64,000 nt of DNA, taken from assembly GCF_014385195.1 (NCBI RefSeq), contig NZ_JACRTG010000001.1, positions 1-64,000 of the forward strand, written 5' to 3'. Numbering within the stretch: the first letter of the stretch is position 1; each line of letters begins with the position of its first letter. The translations under genes were made by a program, and so were the position numbers. The DNA is from Paratissierella segnis (GTDB taxonomy: Bacteria; Bacillota; Clostridia; Tissierellales; Tissierellaceae). Positions 51,233 to 60,300 of this stretch are shown piece after piece. Under the pieces are notes generated by a model. It did no database searches. It was given only the letters and a program-made list of their open reading frames with translations, and was not told the DNA's origin.

Positions 51233-52787
51233 TGAACTTCGCTATATTCAAGCCTTTTCAAGAATTATCGGTGTTAAAGAGGATGACGCTATAGAATATG
51301 CCCAGAGAAAGGGATTAAATGCCTTGGTGGACAATGCCACACAGCTCCTTGCTACTCCAGTTCAACGGGAAAAACATCAAGCCTTTCTCGATTTATATAG
51401 AATGAGCCGTGGTATAAATACTCGAAACCCTGTAATTAATTCACCTGAAAGTGCATCTGGCTTTTTTCATTCGGTGATGGATAATATTTATGATAAGGAA
51501 GCATTTGTCGTAGCATTTCTCAACACCAAAAATCGTGTTATTGACCATGAAGTTGTGTCCGTTGGGACGATTAATAGCTCACTGGTACACCCAAGGGAAG
51601 TATTTAGAAATGCCATCATTAACAAAGCAAATTCCGTGATTCTTTGCCATAACCATCCATCTGGAGATTTAACTCCAAGTACAGAGGATATTAACATTAC
51701 CAGACGCTTAGAGGAGACTGGAAAACTATTAGGGATTAAAGTTTTAGATCACTTAATTATTAATGGCATTAATCATAAAGAGCTATATTCCTTTAAGGCA
51801 AAGGGAGTACTGGAAACAGTAGAAACTTATGATATTAACGCATCACAATCAATAAAAGAAGGGGAAAATGGTTTTACTGGGACAGAAAAGGAACAAGAAT
51901 CTGATTTTATGATACCAATACAAGAACATACCTATCCTTTGCCTGATCCTGACATAAGCATTAAAGACCGCAATTCTTACGGATATTTAGATGATGAGAT
52001 GCTACCACTATCAAGAGAACGTGTCGCAGAATTATTTGAACAAGATTTGTCAGTATACCTGCTTTATGAAGATGATACTGAGGCAATGGCACTTGATTAT
52101 GAGGATATAGATAAGCACAGTGGAATATTTGGGATTCAGCGTACAGACTGGATAGCCTTACAGGATTATGAGACCATGAAAGACCAAGAAAAATCTTCTG
52201 TATCGGAACTTGAACAGAGATTTTTAGAAACTTCAGCTGACTCCTTTGCAATTTATCAGATTAAAAGTGGAGAGGAACTCCGGGATTATCGATTTGAAGG
52301 ATTAGAACGATTGCAAAATACTGGACTCTCTGTAGACCATGATAATTATGAGATTATCTATACCGCACCCCTACCCAATTATAACGGAGATCAAAATCAT
52401 ACTCTTAATAAGTTATATGAACAGTTTAATATAAACCATCCTACTAATTTTAAGGGACACTCCCTTTCCGTCAGCGACATCATTGCACTAAAAGTAAATG
52501 ATAGGTTATCCTTTCATTACGTTGACAGCTTTGGTTTTGCTGAACAACCCTACTTTCTACCTGAAATAAACTATTTAGAAACTGCTGAAAAATCAGTAGA
52601 ACAAAATTATAACCAACTGGACGGTATTATCAATAATAAGCCTACTGTAGCAGCGTTGGTGCAAACTGTAAAAGCAGAAAGAAAGGACAGGAAATCTTCT
52701 GTAGTGGAACAGCTTAAAACAAAGCCATTCATAGAAAAAGATAAGCAGAAAAGAATACCTCAAATAGGTACAGAAAAGGAGCGATGA
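51219..52787 (+). CDS. RadC-like JAB protein fused to a YodL-type domain
   Basis: A 522-residue fusion. Residues ~60-200 form a RadC-type JAB metallo domain (NKANSVILCHNHPSGDLTPS with the His-His-Asp zinc ligands near 143-150). Residues ~330-450 resemble the YodL domain of ICE proteins (FAIYQIKSGEELRDYRFEG, GLSVDHDNYEIIYTAPLPNY, FKGHSLSVSDIIAL). In related elements the YodL domain often occurs alone or with antirestriction-type partners. The gene sits between topB and TTRAP. RadC proteins have no proven repair role; in mobile elements anti-restriction or DNA processing is suspected. Confidence 0.85.
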   Translation: MATTDELRYIQAFSRIIGVKEDDAIEYAQRKGLNALVDNATQLLATPVQREKHQAFLDLYRMSRGINTRNPVINSPESASGFFHSVMDNIYDKEAFVVAFLNTKNRVIDHEVVSVGTINSSLVHPREVFRNAIINKANSVILCHNHPSGDLTPSTEDINITRRLEETGKLLGIKVLDHLIINGINHKELYSFKAKGVLETVETYDINASQSIKEGENGFTGTEKEQESDFMIPIQEHTYPLPDPDISIKDRNSYGYLDDEMLPLSRERVAELFEQDLSVYLLYEDDTEAMALDYEDIDKHSGIFGIQRTDWIALQDYETMKDQEKSSVSELEQRFLETSADSFAIYQIKSGEELRDYRFEGLERLQNTGLSVDHDNYEIIYTAPLPNYNGDQNHTLNKLYEQFNINHPTNFKGHSLSVSDIIALKVNDRLSFHYVDSFGFAEQPYFLPEINYLETAEKSVEQNYNQLDGIINNKPTVAALVQTVKAERKDRKSSVVEQLKTKPFIEKDKQKRIPQIGTEKER

Positions 52788-52790
52788 TTA

Positions 52791-53012
52791 ATGAGTAAAT
52801 TTACCGTGGAAGAAAGGAATTTAATATGTATCTACAGTGCAGGCACAAGAATGGATTTGCTTTCGGAACTTGCAGAAATGAAAACTCATTTGGGAAAAGA
52901 TGAAACTGAACTTTTGGAACTTACACAATCAGTTATAGATAAGATAACTGCTATGAATGATGGAGAGTTTGACAGTATTACAGCAGAAATGATTGCTGAT
53001 TTTGGGGGATAG
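52791..53012 (+). CDS. transposon-transfer assisting protein (TTRAP)
   Basis: A 73-residue TTRAP-family protein (PF14203 type). FTVEERNLICIYSAGTRMDL and the C-terminal MNDGEFDSITAEMIADF match the family pattern. It starts three bases after the RadC-YodL stop. The usual next gene is the methylase-helicase, but a PIN cargo gene intervenes here. Confidence 0.85.
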   Translation: MSKFTVEERNLICIYSAGTRMDLLSELAEMKTHLGKDETELLELTQSVIDKITAMNDGEFDSITAEMIADFGG

Positions 53013-53026
53013 TTAGAAATAACTTA

Positions 53027-53055
53027 TTGATTTTGAAATATGATACTTGTATAAT
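53027..53055 (+). promoter_or_regulatory. promoter of the PIN cargo gene
   Basis: TTGATT (53027-53032) and a perfect TATAAT (53050-53055) are spaced by 17 bases. Confidence 0.6.
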
Positions 53056-53098
53056 TTGACATATAGTCACACTAATACAATAAGGGAGGTAATATAGG

Positions 53099-54274
53099 AT
53101 GCTTAAGTATCCAATTTCTGTCTTTTTAGACACTAATATTTTTGTTGCTACAAAATATGATTTTAGCGAAAAAGGTATTTTTAATATCCTTGAGAAGTTT
53201 ATAGCTACTGGTAAAATTAATCTATATATTAGCAGCGTAGTAAAAGGAGAGATACTAAATCGTATTAAGGGTGAAATATCGAAAATAGATAACAAATTTA
53301 AAGAAGCAAGAAACTTTTCATTTAAAACAATTTCAATTAATTATTTAGAACAGTGGAGTTTCTCTTATTTATTTTCTAAGCCTGACAAAAAGCAAATGCT
53401 TACAGAAATAATTATGGATTTTGAAACATTTTTAAAAAATACAAATACGACTATATTAGATTGTTCTGACATTGATTGTAATCAAATTATAGAAGATTAT
53501 TTTGAAGGAAATCCGCCGTTTGCTAATAGTGATAATAAAAGATTCGAGTTTCCCGATGCAATAATGATATCCAAGCTTAAATCTATTTTCAATGAGGAAA
53601 ATTCGGTTTTTGTTGTTAGTGATGACAATAAATTTAGAGAGGCACTGAAAGGACATAAGGGTATAGAAACATATGATTCATTAAAAGAAATCTTTAACTT
53701 GATTAACAAAGAACAGGAAATAGCATACGGAATAATAGTGGATTTGATTTCAGATGATATGCGAAGCATACTATGCCAATCCATTTATTCAGCTTTAGAT
53801 AAGAAGGATATAGATGTTGACGGAACTGATTGTGATCGAAAAGGAATATGTCATGGATACTATTATGATGATGTTTATATTGATTCCATTAAAGATGTTG
53901 ATTACAAGTTTATTTCAATTAATGAAATTTCTGCTGATACAGTTAGTGTAATTGTCGAGGCAAAAGCATTTATTTCTGCAATTTGCTCATACGTTGATGA
54001 GGATAACTCTATTTGGGATTCCGAAGAAAAAGAGTATATATTCCTTGAACGTATTAATGTTTATGAGGAGCATACTCCTGAATTTGAATGTGAATTTATT
54101 TTTAAAAATGAAATTGATGAGCATAAGGCTGAATTAGATATTATATCAATAAATTTTGATTTGCAGTTGAATAAAGATACAAGATATAAGAGAGAAATCA
54201 TTCCATCAAGCAATCCAGAAGAAGATGCTTATGCAGATAAAATGGATGCTTTGGAGGAATATTATAACCATTAG
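53099..54274 (+). CDS. PIN-domain protein, DUF4935-like (ICE cargo)
   Basis: A 391-residue protein with an N-terminal PIN-type nuclease domain (~1-185). The acidic metal-binding residues are apparent: Asp11 in SVFLDTNIF, Glu in VVKGEIL (~51), Asp in EFPDAIM (~150) and Asp in FVVSDDNKF (~174). This resembles DUF4935. The C-terminal half (~190-391) is acidic and unrecognised, with beta-rich segments. GGGAGG precedes the ATG. It has its own promoter and is inserted between TTRAP and the methylase-helicase gene. A tRNA- or mRNA-cleaving toxin or defence effector is plausible; there is no antitoxin-like partner beside it. Confidence 0.7.
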   Translation: MLKYPISVFLDTNIFVATKYDFSEKGIFNILEKFIATGKINLYISSVVKGEILNRIKGEISKIDNKFKEARNFSFKTISINYLEQWSFSYLFSKPDKKQMLTEIIMDFETFLKNTNTTILDCSDIDCNQIIEDYFEGNPPFANSDNKRFEFPDAIMISKLKSIFNEENSVFVVSDDNKFREALKGHKGIETYDSLKEIFNLINKEQEIAYGIIVDLISDDMRSILCQSIYSALDKKDIDVDGTDCDRKGICHGYYYDDVYIDSIKDVDYKFISINEISADTVSVIVEAKAFISAICSYVDEDNSIWDSEEKEYIFLERINVYEEHTPEFECEFIFKNEIDEHKAELDIISINFDLQLNKDTRYKREIIPSSNPEEDAYADKMDALEEYYNH

Positions 54275-54284
54275 TCAATGATAA

Positions 54285-54328
54285 ATAAAACAACCATGTC
54301 TCTTTGAAGACGTGGTTGTTTTATTTTG
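54285..54328 (+). terminator. strong hairpin after the PIN gene, in the methylase-helicase leader
   Basis: A 17-pair stem runs from ATAAAACAACCA (54285-54296) with GTCT to AGAC and TGGTTGTTTTAT (54313-54324), with one G-U and a T-run. The next ribosome site is within 15 bases. Confidence 0.88.
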
Positions 54329-54347
54329 GATAAAAGGGAGGACGAAT

Positions 54348-57300
54348 ATGGTAAATAAAGCACAAGTTTTTACACAGTTGGCAGAGAAAACCGCCAAACG
54401 TCTTACAAGCAGTCTTGAAGATTGGACTGGTTTTCTTAATACTGTGGGAAGGCTTTACAGATACAACTACCATGAACAGCTCATGATTTATGCACAAAGA
54501 CCTGATGCTACGGCTTGTGCTGAATATGACCTGTGGAACAACAAAATGAACAGATATGTCCGCCGTGGCTCAAAGGGAATTGCATTATTTGACCCCACTG
54601 GCGACACTCTAAAATTAAGGTATGTTTTTGATGTCTCCGATACAGGAGGCAGAGAAAATTCTCGTTATCCTTATCTTTGGAATATGCAGGAACATCATAA
54701 AGAACAGATTTTAGAAATGCTAAAGAATAAATTTGATGCAGAGGATAATAATCTTCCCAATGCCTTTTATAACATTGCAAGGAATATGTCTAAGGAGTAT
54801 TATGATAATCACAAAGAGGATATAAATTATCTCATAGAAAACAGCTTTTTAGAGGAATATGATGAGGACAATATCCGAAAGGCTTTTGAAGATGCCGCTA
54901 CCGTTAGCACAGCATATACTTTGATGAAACGATGCGGATTAGATTCTGATGGATACTTTGAGCATGAAGATTTTCTACCCATATTTGACTTTAATATTGC
55001 TGATACCGTTGCACTACTAGGTACAGCGGTTAGTGAACAATCAGAGCAGATATTTAGAGAAATAGCAGTTACTATTATTAAAACAGAACGTGAAAGGAGC
55101 CAGAAATATGAACGAAATCACTTATATCAAGAACGGGGATTATCTGATACCCAACATCGGGTTGACAGAGCAGACGGACAACAAGGAACAGAGTCCACTA
55201 GGCAAATACGGCAGAATGAGAAAGAAATATCTTCAGGAACATCGAACACCCTTATTCAATTCCCTGCTGTTGAGGGAGAAACTATTTCTCCATCTATTGG
55301 AGATAGACAAAACATCCAACAGGAGATTAACACAGATAATGGAGGACTTACAGAAAGTTCAGCCAGCACCAGACAAGATGAAAAATCAGATGGAATGGGT
55401 GGGTTACATGAACAACTTGAAAGCACAGGCAGAGGAAATCATACTGACGGAGCTTATATACAGTTAACTCTGTTTCCAACGGAAGAAGAACAGATACAAA
55501 GAATAACGGGGAAAGAAAGGATTAACAAACCTTTTACTTACCCCGTTTTTTCTATGCCACAAAATCAAATTGACTCTATTTTAAGAACAGGAAGTAATAG
55601 TAATAATAGCTTATTAAGAATCATTTCATTCTACCAAAAGGACAAATCATTAGAAGAAAAAGCAGACTTTTTACAAAGTGAATGCCAAGGTGGCAAAGGA
55701 CTATATATAGATGGACAAAAGATATCTATATGGTTTCATACTGATGGTATCCATATTTCTAAAGGAGAAACTGCTCTTTACTCTCCTTCCAAGGAAGTTA
55801 TTAGTTGGATAGATGTTGCAGAAAGAATTGAGGAACTTCTAAAGGATGGACAATTTGTAACACAGGATATATTAGATAAGGCAGGAGCCTATGAAAGACA
55901 AGAGCTTGCACAAACATTTTGGTATTTACATCAGGATTTTTCCGATAAGATAAAAGGACAATTTTTTAATGAGGAAATATTTAAAGGTGGCTTTCCTGAT
56001 TCCACCAATCATATAGCACAGCTATTAGGTGACTCCAATGACAGAGAAATGATTATTAAATCATTACAAGAGTTTACCTCTACTTATGAACAAGACCATA
56101 CAATTCTGCGTTTTCACTTTCATAAACCACAAAGGCTACTCTCTGATTTGATGGATTTAGATTTACCAAGACGAGAGTTTTCCTCTACCCTTACTAATAT
56201 TGATGATTTTACCATGTTCATTACACAGGACGAGGTTGATAAGGAACTTACAAGTGGAAGTGGTGTTCAAGATGGAAAATATCGTATTTATGACTTTTTT
56301 ACACAATCCCATAGCCCTAAAGAAAAAGCAGATTTTTTAAAGCAGGAATATGGTACAGGAGGCAGAAGTCATGCCCTTTCTGGGGCGGACAATAGCAATC
56401 AAATGCACGATGCAAAAGGCATTGTGTATAGTCGTAGGGAAAATGATGATAAGTTACTTCTAAATTGGAGTAAAGTTGCTAAACGAATTGACTACCTTAT
56501 TTCCATTGACCGCTATATGACTTCTGAAGAAAAAAAAATGTTTGAAGAACTACAGCGTGAAAAGGCTGGAATTATAGAAAGACCACCTGTATCTGATACA
56601 AGAGAGACTATAGAAGAACCTATTGCTCCCACTCCTATCCCTATAGAAAATTCAGAGGAAGGAGTAAAACAAGAAGAAACAACCCAAGAAATGACACAGG
56701 AGATTATAGAAGAAACTATTCCTATTCCTTATAGCAAAGGCGATACCGTATATTTAGAAAACGGTACGCCTTTTTTAGTTGAGGAAATAACAGATTATCA
56801 TGTAACATTGCGTGACCCATCTTTGCTATATCCCATCTTAAGATCAGAAAGTAGGGAAAGCTTTTTAAGGTTTTTAGAACTTTATCCTCAATCAGAAATG
56901 TCTCAAGAAAAAGCTGAAAACTTTCGCATTACTGATGAACATTTAGGTGAAAGAAATAAACGTGAGAAATTTTTACAAAATATAGCAGCCATTACTACTT
57001 TGCAAATCATAGAAAAAGAAGGTCGCTCTGCTACAAAAGAGGAACAAGAAATCCTATCCCACTATGTTGGCTGGGGAGGTTTATCCGAAGTCTTTGATAA
57101 GGATAATAGTAGTTTTATTAGTGAATATTCACAATTAAAATCCCTGTTATCTGAAGATGAGTACAGCACGGCAAGAGCGTCTACCCTCAATGCCCACTAC
57201 ACAAGTCCTACAGTTATTAAAGCCATTTATGATGCAGTAGAAAATATGGGATTTACCACAGGAAATATCTTAGAGCCTGCCTGTGGAATTGGACATTTTT

Positions 57301-60300
57301 TTGGTATGCTCCCTGATAGTATGCAAAACTCCAATCTATATGGTATTGAACTAGATGGCCTTACTGGTAGAATTGCAAAACAGCTTTATCCTAATGCCAA
57401 CATTTCTATTACAGGATTTGAAAAGACAGAACTACCTGATAGTTTTTTTGACCTTGCTATTGGTAATGTACCCTTTGGAAACTATAAAATAAATGAAAAG
57501 CGTTATGATAGCAACAATTTTCTCATTCATGACCACTTCTTTGCAAAGGCACTGGACAAAGTTCGTCCAGGAGGTGTAGTTGCCTTTATTACCTCAAAGG
57601 GAACAATGGATAAACAAAATCCTGATGTTCGCCGATATCTTGCACAGAGAGCTGAATTACTTGGCGCAATCAGACTTCCTAACAATGCCTTTAAAAATGC
57701 AGGAACTGAGGTTACAAGCGATATTATATTCTTACAAAAGCGTGATAGCCCCCTTGATGTGGATAGGGATTGGATACATCTTGATACCAATGAAGATGGA
57801 ATTACACTAAACAGCTATTTTGCCGACAATCCTGAAATGATTTTAGGAACAATGGAAATGAAAAGTGGTCCCTTTGGTATGGAAAGCACTTGTACACCCC
57901 TTCCTAATGCTGACCTTTCAGAACAATTAAAATCTGCTGTTCTAAATATTGAAGGTAGCATATCAGAAATAGATTTACCTGATATAGAATTAAGTAATGA
58001 TGTTTCTATTCCCGCTGACCCTACAGTAAAAAACTTCTCCTATACCCTCGTAGACGGTGAGGTATATTACCGTGAAAATTCCCGTATGGTAAAGCCAAAT
58101 ACCAATGAAACTGCAAAAGAAAGAATTAAAGGAATGATAGAACTTAGGGAGTGTGTAGATAAGCTTATTTACTATCAACTGGAGGATTACAGTGAGGAAA
58201 CTATTAAGGAAGAACAGGAAACTTTAAATCAACTTTATGATAGTTTTACTGCCAAATATGGACTCATTAATAGTCGTGGCAACAGCCTTGCCTTTAGTGA
58301 CGATAACTCCTATTATCTCCTCTGCTCCCTTGAAGATGTAGACGAAAACGGCAATCTAAAAGCTAAGGCAGATATGTTTACCAAGCGTACCATTAAAAAG
58401 CGTATGACAGTTCATTCCGTAGATACTGCAAGTGAGGCATTGGCACTTTCCATAGCTGAAAAAGCAAAGGTAGATATGGAGTATATGGCAAAGCTTACAG
58501 GAATTACTAAGGAAGAGCTTGCTGATGATTTAGGAGGTGTTATCTTCCCCCTTTCTTCTACTCTTGATGATGATAGCCCTATAAATTATGTTACGGCAGA
58601 TGAATACCTTTCAGGTAATGTAAGAGAAAAACTTCATACTGCAAAGCTGGCAGCACAATCCTCAGATATGTTTAGACCTAATGTGGAGGCTTTAGAGGCT
58701 GCACAGCCAAAAGACCTTGATGCCTCTGAAATTGATGTCCGTCTTGGTGCTACTTGGATTGATAAGGAATATATTCAGCAGTTTATGTATGAGTTATTCG
58801 ATACTCCCTATCGACTTCAAGGAGAGGTAGAAGTAAAGTATGCTCCTTTTACTGCTGAATGGAATATTAGCAATAAAAATGCTGTTGGCTATAATAATGT
58901 GGCAGCATATGTTACTTATGGAACAGATCGAGCCAATGCTTATAAAATTTTGGAGGACAGTTTAAACCTTCGTGATGTTCGTATTTATGACACTATAACT
59001 GATGCTGATGGCAAGGAAAAACGTGTACTAAATAAGGATGCTACTACCTTGGCACAACAAAAGCAACAAGCTATTAAGGATGAATTTCGAGATTGGATTT
59101 GGAGAGATGCAGATAGACGGCAGACCTTAGTTAAAAAATATAATGAAAAATTTAACTCTATCCGTCCCCGTGAATACGATGGAAAGCATATTAATTTTGT
59201 AGGCATGAATCCTGAAATCACATTAAGACCCCATCAGGTAGATGCTATTGCCCATATTCTTTATGGAGATAATGTTCTTCTTGCCCACGAAGTAGGTGCA
59301 GGAAAAACCTTTGAAATGGTAGCTGCTGCTATGGAAAGCAAAAGGTTAGGACTTTGTCAAAAACCACTCTTTGCCGTGCCAAATCACCTTACAGAGCAAT
59401 GGGCAAGTGAATTTCTAAGGCTATATCCTGCCGCCAATATTTTGGTGGCCACAAAGAAGGACTTTCAAACGAAAAACCGTAAGAAATTCTGTGCCAGAAT
59501 AGCTACAGGTGATTATGATGCAGTTATTATAGGACATAGTCAATTTGAGAGAATCCCTATGTCCCTTGAAAGGCAGGAACGCCTTCTTCGTGAACAGATT
59601 GATGAAATATTAGAAGGAATTGAAGAAGTTAAAGCAAGTGGCGGTGAACGGTTTACTGTCAAACAGTTAGAAAGAACAAAGAAAGGCTTAGAGCAAAGAC
59701 TAGAAAAATTACAATCACAGGAACGTAAAGATGACGTTGTAACCTTTGAACAACTGGGAGTTGATAGACTTTATGTAGATGAGGCACATAATTATAAAAA
59801 CCTATTTTTATATACCAAAATGCGTAATGTAGCAGGACTATCCACCACTGATGCCAAAAAATCCAGCGATATGTTTATGAAATGTCGTTATATGGATGAA
59901 CTAACTGGTGGTAAGGGGATTGTATTTGCCACGGGTACCCCTGTCTCAAATTCCATGACTGAGCTTTATACTATGATGAGGTATCTCCAATACAATACAT
60001 TGCAAAGAAATGGACTTGTTCATTTTGATTCTTGGGCAAGTACATTTGGAGAAACTGCAACTGCCATTGAACTTGCACCTGAAGGAACAGGGTATCGGGC
60101 AAGGACGAGGTTTTCTAAATTCTTTAATCTACCTGAGCTTATGGCAATGTTCAAAGAGGTAGCAGATATTAAAACAGCAGACCAGTTAAACCTACCTACC
60201 CCAAAAGCAAACTATCATACCATTGCAGTAAAACCTACAGAAATACAGGAGGAAATGGTAAAAGATTTATCTGACAGAGCCGCCCGAATACAGGCAAATC

